A stretch of 12,152 bases of DNA from Bacteroidia bacterium (GTDB taxonomy: Bacteria > Bacteroidota > Bacteroidia > NS11-12g > UBA955): positions 1 through 12,152 of the forward strand of contig JALRLA010000252.1 of NCBI GenBank assembly GCA_023254645.1, read 5' to 3'. Positions 1-6,413 of this stretch are shown here, piece by piece. The position numbers were made by a program, and so were the translations under genes. How positions within the stretch are numbered: position 1 is the first letter of the stretch; every line of letters starts with the position of its first letter. The notes under the pieces are model-generated. The model was not told where the DNA came from and did no database searches. It saw only the letters and a program-made list of their open reading frames with translations.

Positions 1-782
1 AACCTATCAATGCTGAAGCTTGGCACTGGTATCACGAGCACATTGGGAAATCTGAACTTCCCATCGTAGACACCTGGTGGCAAACCGAAACCGGTGGCAT
101 TTTGATCAGCAATTTGGCCGGAATCACAGAGGCCGTTCCCACCTTCGCCACCTTGCCTCTACCGGGTATTCAGCCCGTCTTGGTCGATGAAAATGGCCAA
201 ATCTTGGAGGATGCAGAGGCCAGAGGGAATTTGTGCATTCGTTACCCCTGGCCGGGCATGATACGCAGCACCTGGGGCGACCACGAACGCTGCCGCCAAA
301 CTTATTTCAGCACCTATCCAGGCTTGTATTTCACTGGCGACGGATCCAACCGCAACGCCCAAGGCCAATACCGAATTACGGGTAGAGTGGACGATGTGTT
401 GAACGTCAGTGGCCACCGAATTGGAACCGCTGAATTGGAGAATGCCATCAACCAACATCCCAATGTGGTGGAGTCAGCGGTTGTAGGTTATCCTCACGAT
501 ATCAAAGGCCAAGGCATCTATGCCTACATCATTTGCCAAAGTCTGCCGGTAGAATCGGAAACGGCTCGTAAAGCCATTTTGGATACTGTGAGCCATTTGA
601 TAGGCCCCATAGCCAAGCCCGACAAAATTCAATTCGTTAGCGGATTACCCAAGACGCGAAGTGGCAAAATCATGCGCCGCATCTTGAGAAAGATTGCAGA
701 AGGCGAATGGGAACAATTGGGTGATACCAGTACACTCCTGGACCCAACTGTGGTTCAAGATATCATGCAAAGACGACTGTAA
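1..782 (+). CDS. acs: Acetyl-CoA synthetase (AMP-forming), 3' part
   Basis: Partial gene: the reading frame is open from the window edge (first full codon at position 3), and 259 C-terminal residues are visible of a protein usually about 630-650 long. Acs activates acetate with ATP and CoA to acetyl-CoA in the cytoplasm. Seen: the adenylation core motif [10 protein letters not shown] near the edge, the TGD of the hinge region, a [13 protein letters not shown] stretch opening the C-terminal lid domain, and [19 protein letters not shown] near the end. In known Acs enzymes the lysine of SGK is the catalytic A10 lysine and the target of reversible acetylation. The protein continues to a TAA 3 bp short of the convergent outer-membrane protein gene. 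A TTG at 102 should not be taken as the start, because it lies inside the conserved core. Assignment is firm; upstream regulation is outside the window. Confidence 0.97.
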   Translation, partial: PINAEAWHWYHEHIGKSELPIVDTWWQTETGGILISNLAGITEAVPTFATLPLPGIQPVLVDENGQILEDAEARGNLCIRYPWPGMIRSTWGDHERCRQTYFSTYPGLYFTGDGSNRNAQGQYRITGRVDDVLNVSGHRIGTAELENAINQHPNVVESAVVGYPHDIKGQGIYAYIICQSLPVESETARKAILDTVSHLIGPIAKPDKIQFVSGLPKTRSGKIMRRILRKIAEGEWEQLGDTSTLLDPTVVQDIMQRRL

Positions 783-797
783 GCCTTAAGGGCTTAC
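779..797. terminator. Hairpin over two convergent stop codons
   Basis: A perfect 7-bp inverted repeat (GTAAGCC, 5-nt loop TTAAG, GGCTTAC) covers the acs stop (780-782) and places the stop of the convergent gene (786-788) in its loop. It could end transcription or protect 3' ends from both sides. There is no T-tract on either strand, so it is not a canonical intrinsic terminator. The call rests only on the repeat and its position. Confidence 0.35.
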
Positions 798-1865
798 TAA
801 GTTGACACTGATGTTGAAATACAGCGGATTGGTCAAACTCTGCTCCATGGCCAAGGGCTGATCCCCAAAGAAACCCCTGAAGAATTCTTGACCGTCAGGC
901 AATTGATCGGCATTGAAGGAATAGTTGTAGCGGTAACCGAACTGAGCCGAAAGCCAGATGAAATCTTTCAAGGAACGTTCGTACACAAAACGAAAGCGCA
1001 GCTCCCCGCGACGAATCTCCAAATCATTTTGAGGCATCATCGTTCGGTACATACGATAACTATTTCCTTCTAGTTCATAGCCCAAAAACAACATGGATCG
1101 AGGACTAAAAGTACGGCGCACATGAGCTCGAGCGGGGAACAGCACTTCTGTACCCCAAGTATTGGCCACATTGGTGGAGTTGTACAACAAAATGGGAATG
1201 TAATTCAACTCACCCACCCGGTACGTGCGGGCCAAACCATATCCCCACATTTTGCGGTCACTGACCCGCTTGCCATACAAGGCAGCGGCTGAATACTTGG
1301 TGTAGCCCAACGGCATGATATCTGAAAAACTGTAATCACCATTCAAATCTCCTGATCCTTGAAACAAGAAAAAACGTGTTTCATCAAATGGTTTAAACAC
1401 CGTGAGATTCAGGCCCGTGGTTCTCAATCCGTAATTGCTCAACCCCGTAGCTACGGGGTTGTTGGCACCCTCAGTTTCTAGGGCATACGATTGATTCCAG
1501 TAATTTGCCCCTACTTGAACAATGACATCATTGCGAGAAATCACAGGCACATTCAAAGCCAAACGCATTCCATTGGAACGAGCAAAATCTGCCTGGTCAT
1601 AATTTTCAGTCAACTGACCGCCGGGAGTATTGGCACTGGTTAGGCTGTAACCCATTTGGTAATCATAGCCTACGCTTATCAGCTTTGACGGACTTAACCC
1701 TTCAATTTTATTGGTGCAATAGGCTTTGGTTCCAGCATCGGCATACGACACATTGTCGTACATGCTGTAGTCTTCTTCTTCCTCAACCGGCAGGCTATCA
1801 ACCTGTGCCCAAATTGGGCCAAACGAAAAGGCCGTAAAAGCCAAAATCCAGATACGCAGCTTCAT
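786..1865 (-). CDS. DUF6268-type outer-membrane beta-barrel protein
   Basis: Protein of 359 residues if translation starts at ATG 1865. That start gives a clean signal peptide (MKLRIWILAF..., cleavage after IWA before Q21) and overlaps the upstream TGA by one base (TGATG), whereas a start at 1895 would add ten polar residues before the signal. The mature part begins with an acidic EEEED stretch. It continues with many alternating aromatic/polar segments (for example FFLFQGSGD, RFRFVYERS, FGYRYNYSF) and ends in a beta-strand-like LYFNISVNLVSP, as expected for a Bacteroidota outer-membrane barrel. The pattern resembles DUF6268 proteins, which have no defined role. It is the last gene of the lipoprotein-DUF2147-barrel unit and is probably translationally coupled to the gene before it. 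Barrel nature is well supported; the exact family is from memory. Confidence 0.75.
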   Translation of the reverse strand: MKLRIWILAFTAFSFGPIWAQVDSLPVEEEEDYSMYDNVSYADAGTKAYCTNKIEGLSPSKLISVGYDYQMGYSLTSANTPGGQLTENYDQADFARSNGMRLALNVPVISRNDVIVQVGANYWNQSYALETEGANNPVATGLSNYGLRTTGLNLTVFKPFDETRFFLFQGSGDLNGDYSFSDIMPLGYTKYSAAALYGKRVSDRKMWGYGLARTYRVGELNYIPILLYNSTNVANTWGTEVLFPARAHVRRTFSPRSMLFLGYELEGNSYRMYRTMMPQNDLEIRRGELRFRFVYERSLKDFIWLSAQFGYRYNYSFNADQLPDGQEFFRGFFGDQPLAMEQSLTNPLYFNISVNLVSP

Positions 1866-2329
1866 CAGTTTCGCTGAATCTGAAGGCGCTTCCAAACATC
1901 GGTGCGACCGAAGGCAGAAACACCAATGTATCCGCGAATATCCAAGGTATTGGCATCGCGCATGGTGATTGTGCAGCTGTAGGTGCTACCATTCAAAGGG
2001 TCGTAAATGGTTCCACCTGTCCATTCGTTGTTGCCGCTGTAGGTGAAGTCTTTGAGCATGCGGTAACCCTTCAAGGGCGTGGATTGCAACGCCGGATCAG
2101 GGTTGTTCTTATCAACCTTGGGCTGATTGGTCTCTGGATCAATGGGCTCTTTCAACCAAACAATCTTGCCGAAATACTTCGAACCAATTTTTTCTACTTT
2201 CACCCGAGCGCGTCCATTGCTGGGTTCCCAAACACCGAGCAAACGATCACCATCGGTGTTTTGCTGAGTGAACGATGTAAACACGGTGCCTGACAAAACA
2301 AGGCAGAATGCGATCAAAATATTTTTCAT
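1865..2329 (-). CDS. DUF2147 domain secreted protein
   Basis: 154 residues with an N-terminal signal peptide (MKNILIAFCLVLSGTVFTSF) followed by a DUF2147 domain. Visible family hallmarks are LLGVWEPSNGRARVKVEK at the domain start, a YFGKIVWLKEP segment, D and N residues in PETNQPKVDKNNPD, GTIYDPLNGSTYSC in the middle, and LDIRGYIG...GRTDVWKR at the end. DUF2147 proteins are small, probably lipocalin-like exported proteins with no established substrate. The start lies 2 bp after the stop of the lipoprotein gene, whose final Lys-Lys codons (AAAAAA) provide the A-rich leader favoured in Bacteroidota. The stop overlaps the start of the next gene. The three genes therefore look co-translated, suggesting an envelope function shared with the lipoprotein and the barrel protein. 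Confidence 0.88.
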   Translation of the reverse strand: MKNILIAFCLVLSGTVFTSFTQQNTDGDRLLGVWEPSNGRARVKVEKIGSKYFGKIVWLKEPIDPETNQPKVDKNNPDPALQSTPLKGYRMLKDFTYSGNNEWTGGTIYDPLNGSTYSCTITMRDANTLDIRGYIGVSAFGRTDVWKRLQIQRN

Positions 2330-2331
2330 GC

Positions 2332-2820
2332 TTATTTTTTAATTTCTATATCGAATACAAAATCCCCTTTAAGAGTAACATCTTGCTCCAAATCTTGATT
2401 GATGCCCAACTCCATGACCAAATAAAACTTGCCTTCTTTGAAATAAACCGAAGGATCAGCTTCTGTACTCACTTGCAAATCAGCTTCGCTCACACCGGCT
2501 GGGACAGGATTCAAAACAGCCATTCCAGACATATCGGCTTTCTCTCCAACCATGGAGAAGGCTACAGAGCCCAACATGGACAACCCGGCAGAATCATCGG
2601 CATGAACATGGACAGACTTCAACGAAGCGCCACTCACTTGACCGAGTAATTTTTCATCCAATTGAACCTCGTATTGTGCAGTTTCTGACCCTTCATAAAT
2701 GGGTCCAGAGACGGTAAACTCCACGTTTTCTAGGGTATAATCTTGGTGTTCACCTGACCCCGAACAGGACCACAAACCCATACTCAATACCAATGCGGCA
2801 CTCCAAATCAACTTTTTCAT
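2332..2820 (-). CDS. Hypothetical lipoprotein
   Basis: 162 residues from ATG 2820. An in-frame ATG at 2856 exists, but it would lie in the -33 box of the likely promoter and would place 12 extra residues before the signal, so 2820 is preferred. The N-terminus has lysines, a hydrophobic core (LIWSAALVLSMGL) and a lipobox-like LWSC with the lipidated Cys at 19. Tryptophan at -2 is unusual, but Bacteroidota lipoboxes are loose. The mature region (YTLENVEFTVSGP... to VFDIEIKK) is acidic and beta-rich, with a C-terminal DVTLKGDFVFDIEI strand pattern. I do not recognise a named family; a small beta-sandwich is plausible. It heads the unit with the DUF2147 and outer-membrane barrel genes, so a shared surface role is a reasonable inference. 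Confidence 0.75.
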   Translation of the reverse strand: MKKLIWSAALVLSMGLWSCSGSGEHQDYTLENVEFTVSGPIYEGSETAQYEVQLDEKLLGQVSGASLKSVHVHADDSAGLSMLGSVAFSMVGEKADMSGMAVLNPVPAGVSEADLQVSTEADPSVYFKEGKFYLVMELGINQDLEQDVTLKGDFVFDIEIKK

Positions 2821-2826
2821 AATGGT

Positions 2827-2856
2827 CAAAAATAACCAAAAGCCAACATGCAGCAA
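2827..2856 (-). promoter_or_regulatory. Bacteroidota-type promoter for the lipoprotein unit
   Basis: Read on the minus strand, TTG (2856-2854) is followed after exactly 19 bases by TATTTTTG (2834-2827). This fits the known Bacteroidota primary-sigma pattern TTG-N19-TAnnTTTG. The predicted transcription start falls only a few bases before the ATG at 2820, implying a very short or absent leader. The site lies between a terminator-like hairpin and the first gene of the unit, which supports it. Confidence 0.6.
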
Positions 2857-2868
2857 GTGAAATATTTA

Positions 2869-2893
2869 GAGAGCTTCTTAAACAAAAGCCCTC
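2869..2893 (-). terminator. Terminator-like hairpin after the DUF7009-type gene
   Basis: Immediately after the tandem TGA TGA stops, the minus strand reads GAGGGCTT, a 9-nt loop, then AAGCTCTC. This forms an 8-bp stem with a single G-U pair, followed by the A/T-rich TAAATATTT. It would end the seven-gene run, with the next promoter starting directly beyond it. The T-run is weak, so confidence is moderate. Confidence 0.45.
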
Positions 2894-2894
2894 A

Positions 2895-3263
2895 TCAACA
2901 AACCGCGTTCGGATTGGGATAGTTGTCGCTCTGATCTTCGAAGGTGTTATCCAAGCACACAAAATCCTTTTCAATGAGCAAAAACAACTCACCTCCTTGG
3001 GGTAGGGGCAATATGTGCTGAAAACCAACCTCGTCGCTATTGACCCATTCGTCGGCAATGGCTTTAGGCATGTATACTTCAACCAACCCGCCTTTCCATG
3101 CTGCGGCCAGGGTTTCGTGCTCTTCTGAGCGCAACAAGGCATAGTGAAGTTCACCGCCCAACATTTGGGTGGATTCAGAATACCGACCTGTAGCGCCGAA
3201 AGTTTCTACCTCGGTTTTGGTCAAACGCAATCGAATGGAATTTCCTTTGATCCTGATTTTCAT
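2895..3263 (-). CDS. DUF7009-type protein, FdhD-linked
   Basis: 122 residues from ATG 3263. This start is chosen because MKIRIKGNSIRLRLTKTEVE is the conserved-looking N-terminus; an in-frame upstream ATG at 3287 touches the fdhD stop and adds only MCTFDYRS. No signal peptide or membrane segment is present, so it is cytoplasmic. The striking part is the C-terminus, LIEKDFVCLDNTFEDQSDN followed by YPNPNAVC, with two cysteines and a dense acidic/Asn stretch. I recall this ending as highly conserved in small Bacteroidota proteins encoded beside fdhD or molybdoenzyme genes and labelled DUF7009. The gene follows fdhD by 23 bp on the same strand and ends in two consecutive TGA codons. No biochemical role is known to me; an accessory role in molybdoenzyme maturation is inferred from position only. 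Confidence 0.7.
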   Translation of the reverse strand: MKIRIKGNSIRLRLTKTEVETFGATGRYSESTQMLGGELHYALLRSEEHETLAAAWKGGLVEVYMPKAIADEWVNSDEVGFQHILPLPQGGELFLLIEKDFVCLDNTFEDQSDNYPNPNAVC

Positions 3264-3286
3264 ACTTCTGTAATCAAAAGTACACA

Positions 3287-4132
3287 CTAAGCGTGAATTC
3301 GTTCAGCTGCCGAATAGACATTGAAACGATGAGGCTTGGTAAATCCCACCAAGGTAATGTTCAATTCTTCGGCCAATTCAACGGCCAAACTGCTTGGCGC
3401 ACCAACGGCTACGATCATGGAAACTCCAGCCATACTGGCCTTTTGGATCAGCTCAAAACTAGCCCGTCCACTAAGCAATAATCCGCGGTTGACGACGGGA
3501 ATCTGCCTTGAAGAAAGGGCCCATCCGTTGAGCTTATCGAGCGCATTGTGCCGTCCTACATCTTCACGGGCTTGAAGGATGGCACCTTGGGCATCAAAAA
3601 AGGCAGCTGCGTGGATACCGCCCGTCTGCTCAAAGGCACTTTGGTAGGTTTTCAAAGCCGCTGGCAACTGAGCAATGGCTTGATGGGAAACACGAAATGG
3701 CTCGGCTTGAACCGGAATTGGACAGGCAATTTTCACCGCATCAATGCTCGATTTACCGCAGACACCGCAACTGCTTGTCGTGTAAAAATGACGTTCCAAT
3801 TTGGCCGCATCAAAGCCACAATCATCGCTTAAATGCACTGCAATTCTTTGACCCAGCAAGGCCTCGCCTTCGCTGATTGTCTCGTGGACTGTCAGCACCT
3901 GATCAGCCGAACGAACGATGCCTTCTCCGAACAAAAAACCCATGGCTAATTCCAGGTCATGCCCGGGGGTGCGCATGGTAATGGACAAGGCTCGCTCTTG
4001 TTGCCTATGGCGAATTCGAATCTCCAAAGGCTCTTCAACCGCTAGCAAATCGGCTTTATGCTCGGTGGTCCAATTGTCGCTAGCCAAAGATCGTACTTCG
4101 ATCGAATGAGGCTGTGTTTGGTACTTACTCAT
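3287..4132 (-). CDS. fdhD: Formate dehydrogenase accessory sulfurtransferase FdhD
   Basis: 281 residues, normal for the family. FdhD passes sulfur from a cysteine desulfurase to the bis-MGD cofactor of formate dehydrogenases in the cytoplasm. Seen: EEPLEIRI near residue 33, TPGHDLELAMGFLFGEG (55-71), the flexible-loop motif CGVCGK with C122 and C125 (counterparts of the sulfur-carrying CxxC of E. coli FdhD), GGIHAAAFFD (171-180), REDVGRHNALDKL (189-201) and a C-terminal GFTKPHRFNVYS. The ATG at 4132 lies 5 bp after the stop of the NTPase-MobA gene. The bases TAGGAG span that stop, but sit only 2 nt from ATG, closer than an efficient Shine-Dalgarno. With MobA upstream and the DUF7009-type gene downstream it forms a molybdenum cofactor block. 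No formate dehydrogenase gene is in view. Confidence 0.96.
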   Translation of the reverse strand: MSKYQTQPHSIEVRSLASDNWTTEHKADLLAVEEPLEIRIRHRQQERALSITMRTPGHDLELAMGFLFGEGIVRSADQVLTVHETISEGEALLGQRIAVHLSDDCGFDAAKLERHFYTTSSCGVCGKSSIDAVKIACPIPVQAEPFRVSHQAIAQLPAALKTYQSAFEQTGGIHAAAFFDAQGAILQAREDVGRHNALDKLNGWALSSRQIPVVNRGLLLSGRASFELIQKASMAGVSMIVAVGAPSSLAVELAEELNITLVGFTKPHRFNVYSAAERIHA

Positions 4133-4137
4133 GGCTC

Positions 4138-5250
4138 CTATTCTGGCAAGGTATCGATGCTCTTTAAACCCATTTTCTCATCGTAGGGAAGAACCAAGGC
4201 ATCGCATTGGTTCAAAAAGGCTTTCAGAGATCGACCTCCTTGGTGGAAATACAATAGTAAGGCTTGCAAATCAGAATGGGTATACAAAGCCACTAAGGGT
4301 TCCAAGTGCTCGCGTTTGGGCAATTTGCTATCGGGGTTTGCAGGGGCAAAACAGACCGAACGACCGCTCACACGGTAGGCCGAGACCAATCGATCAAGCG
4401 CATAATCTTGCAAATACGGGTAATCCACTCCCAAGACCAGCAAGGCCTTTTGGGGAGCCATGACATGAGCACTCAAAACTCCAGATATGGGCCCATTGCC
4501 TGCAAATAACGGGGCATCAATTACCCGAGTTTCTCGCACCTCCAAAACCAAGTCCTGCCCCTCAGCTGCACTCAGCCAACAGGAGGCCCGCTGTTCCAAG
4601 GCCCGTTGCAACTGACTCAAGGCATAGCGGTACTGAGGCATGCCATGGTAATCCAGCTGGGACTTGTCAGTACCCATGCGAGAACTCTGGCCTCCCATCA
4701 ACAAAAGGCCTTCCACCTCCACTCTTTCTGGAAACCATGGCCCTTGGTTTACGATGTACTCCTTCAATTGATAGCGAGTCAGAAAGTCCTCAAGCAAGTA
4801 ATCACGAACCACCAGTAGCACACACCTACCCTTTTGATCGGGCTTTTGCATCGCTTCTATAAATCCCGTCAAACCGGGCTCCATTCCACTTTTCAAACGC
4901 AATTCAAGTGGTCCTACTTCGTCAATAACTAGGGTTTGCAAACGCTGATTCTCGCACCATTCTTTCATTTGGCGCTGAACCCAATCAAAGCCCGATTGAC
5001 GAAAACGAAATCGACCAATTTCCAGCAGATCGTTGGAATCTATCTCCTCTTGAGCCGCCCATTCGAATGGAACTTCTGTCGCTGTTTGAACATCCCAAAA
5101 TACACGGGTTTTGCGGCCATTCTCATGAATGCGATCCGGGCTTAGGCATCCGCCGACAGACCCTTGAGGCTGAGTCTGAACCCAAGATTCTAGCAGGGTG
5201 GTCTTGCCACATTGAACGGGAACCGACAATAGGTAAAACTCAGCGCTCAT
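4138..5250 (-). CDS. mobA: P-loop NTPase (THEP1-like)-MobA fusion
   Basis: 370 residues from ATG 5250; GTG at 5253 is a less likely start. Residues about 5-170 look like a THEP1/NTPase_1 P-loop domain: Walker A PVQCGKTT (11-18, with Val in place of the usual first Gly), GGCLSP (33-38), GRKTRVFWDVQT, and Walker B LVIDEVGPLEL (107-117). Residues about 180-370 are a MobA nucleotidyltransferase: LLLMGGQSSRMGTDK (182-196) is the GTP-binding signature, followed by GPISGVLSA (253-261), the metal-binding-type DYP (276-278), EPLVALY (317-323) and a degenerate SIDT ending. MobA attaches GMP to molybdopterin to make (bis-)MGD. The NTPase half may replace MobB, the usual GTP-binding partner, but this is inference. 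The start overlaps the membrane-protein gene by 11 bp and fdhD follows by 5 bp, so the three are likely co-translated. Confidence 0.85.
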   Translation of the reverse strand: MSAEFYLLSVPVQCGKTTLLESWVQTQPQGSVGGCLSPDRIHENGRKTRVFWDVQTATEVPFEWAAQEEIDSNDLLEIGRFRFRQSGFDWVQRQMKEWCENQRLQTLVIDEVGPLELRLKSGMEPGLTGFIEAMQKPDQKGRCVLLVVRDYLLEDFLTRYQLKEYIVNQGPWFPERVEVEGLLLMGGQSSRMGTDKSQLDYHGMPQYRYALSQLQRALEQRASCWLSAAEGQDLVLEVRETRVIDAPLFAGNGPISGVLSAHVMAPQKALLVLGVDYPYLQDYALDRLVSAYRVSGRSVCFAPANPDSKLPKREHLEPLVALYTHSDLQALLLYFHQGGRSLKAFLNQCDALVLPYDEKMGLKSIDTLPE

Positions 5251-6226
5251 CACCAGAAGCCGCTAAGACCAAAGCCGATTCGACGGCGGTAAACATGCGA
5301 CCCACCTTGCCTTTTTCGGAATGGTATTCCCAACAAAAACGAAACAAATCAGCCTGCGAATCGACCCGCGTAAGCATGGCCTGAACCTCTGGGCTCTGTT
5401 GCTTTTTCTCCAAGCGCTGCCGCCAAAACCGCATCACCATTGGGGCCAAGCCATACAAGGCCACACTAAAAGCCAAAGCCCTGATAAGGGTCGACCAAGC
5501 TTCGTAACTGGGCAGGAGGTAAAAAACCAACACCGCCACAGCTAGTAAGACCCATCGAAAGGGTTTGGAACGTTTAGTGGCTCTCACTTCCGGTACCGAG
5601 CCTGCCCACACGGAAAAGGCCTTCTTCAATTCTTCGTTTTGGGCGGCAAATCGCTGAGGCCAAATGGATATTCGATAGGCCAAATAAAGCCCCCAAATGG
5701 CATACAAAAGCACGTAAGAGCCGGCCAAAGCACTAAGGCCCAAGGGCACATGAGCCAGTTGTTTGGAAACGGAAATCATCCAAATATCCAGGCTCTCCCA
5801 AAATTCTGTCCCAAACACCAAGAACAAGATCAGCAATTTTTGCAGGGCGGATTCCAGCATGGCCACCACTGCAAAGAGAAAACTAGCCAACTTGTAAGAG
5901 GGCAAAACGGAATAAAAAATAGCCGCTATCACCCCTTGAAAGGCCACGGCAATGTAGGAAGTTGGAGGAGATTGCGGGCTAACCAACAACTTGACCAGCA
6001 TCACCCATAGGGTGGCGACCACCAATTGCCGGCCCAAGCCTGAGCTGTGACCTTGGCCCTTCAATACAGCCGCCATTGCAGCCAAGGAAGCCACTGCTGC
6101 CCCACCTATGAATATACCGGTAAACGGCAAATGGAAAGCGTGCATCAAACCGCCCAGACCCGATTCAACGAAGGCCCAGAAGGCCACCAGGCCCCACAGT
6201 GAGGGATGAAAGCTCTTTCGATTCAC
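5240..6226 (-). CDS. Unknown polytopic membrane protein
   Basis: 328 residues starting at GTG 6226; an in-frame TAA at 6236-6238 rules out a longer protein, and the next Met is residue 28. About eight membrane segments are visible: roughly 10-28, 34-55, 66-83, 88-108, 111-138, 160-184, 223-241 and 245-267. A charged loop (about 188-222, with FAAQNEELKKAF) follows the sixth segment, and a soluble C-terminal tail of about 60 residues closes the protein (QQSPEVQAMLTRVDSQADLF...). An ESGLGGLMHAFHLPFTGIF stretch between segments one and two, with two His and a PFTG turn, could line a pore or ligand site; it vaguely recalls ECF-transporter S components, but I cannot assign a family. Its stop lies inside the NTPase-MobA gene, so a job in molybdenum or cofactor handling is plausible. 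A link to the photolyase genes 55 bp upstream is equally possible. Confidence 0.75.
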   Translation of the reverse strand: MNRKSFHPSLWGLVAFWAFVESGLGGLMHAFHLPFTGIFIGGAAVASLAAMAAVLKGQGHSSGLGRQLVVATLWVMLVKLLVSPQSPPTSYIAVAFQGVIAAIFYSVLPSYKLASFLFAVVAMLESALQKLLILFLVFGTEFWESLDIWMISVSKQLAHVPLGLSALAGSYVLLYAIWGLYLAYRISIWPQRFAAQNEELKKAFSVWAGSVPEVRATKRSKPFRWVLLAVAVLVFYLLPSYEAWSTLIRALAFSVALYGLAPMVMRFWRQRLEKKQQSPEVQAMLTRVDSQADLFRFCWEYHSEKGKVGRMFTAVESALVLAASGDER

Positions 6227-6281
6227 GGGGTGAATTTACACATTGTCGTTCGTGTATGATCATTTTCAACTCCGTTAGACC

Positions 6282-6413
6282 TCACCCCCTACACCGCTGG
6301 CTACAGTACTTGACCTCGTCCCAGTTCTTTTCCCATTTTTTACGCCAAGTGAAGGGCCTGCCGCAGGTGAGGCAAATCTTAGTGGGCAAATGCTCTTTTT
6401 TGACTCCTTTCAT
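6282..6413 (-). CDS. DUF2256 zinc-ribbon-like small protein
   Basis: A 43-residue gene that size-filtered gene callers would miss. It reads [20 protein letters not shown], then [20 protein letters not shown], then CRG and TGA. Four cysteines (C14, C17, C37, C41) in CxxC...CxxxC spacing suggest a small zinc ribbon. The central [19 protein letters not shown] segment is the DUF2256 signature, except that the usual Pro after the first Cys is Leu. Its ATG overlaps the stop of the FAD-binding photolyase-like gene by 4 bp (ATGA), a classic translational-coupling arrangement. DUF2256 has no proven function, but it repeatedly occurs beside photolyase/cryptochrome genes, so a role as partner or nucleic-acid-binding accessory of those flavoproteins is a reasonable inference. 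Confidence 0.9.
   Translation of the reverse strand: MKGVKKEHLPTKICLTCGRPFTWRKKWEKNWDEVKYCSQRCRG

Noticed and set aside
102..782. TTG 102 as the start of a separate 226-residue protein
   Set aside because: The frame is open upstream to the edge and encodes the Acs core [10 protein letters not shown] just before it, so the gene continues beyond the window.
2750..3154. Minus-strand frame overlapping the lipoprotein and DUF7009-type genes
   Set aside because: It is in a different frame from two better-supported genes, runs through the terminator and promoter candidates and has a cysteine-rich random composition.
6227..6281. Separate promoter for the molybdenum cofactor half
   Set aside because: No TAnnTTTG box with suitable TTG spacing is visible on the minus strand in these 55 bp; only a short ATGATCAT palindrome, likely chance.
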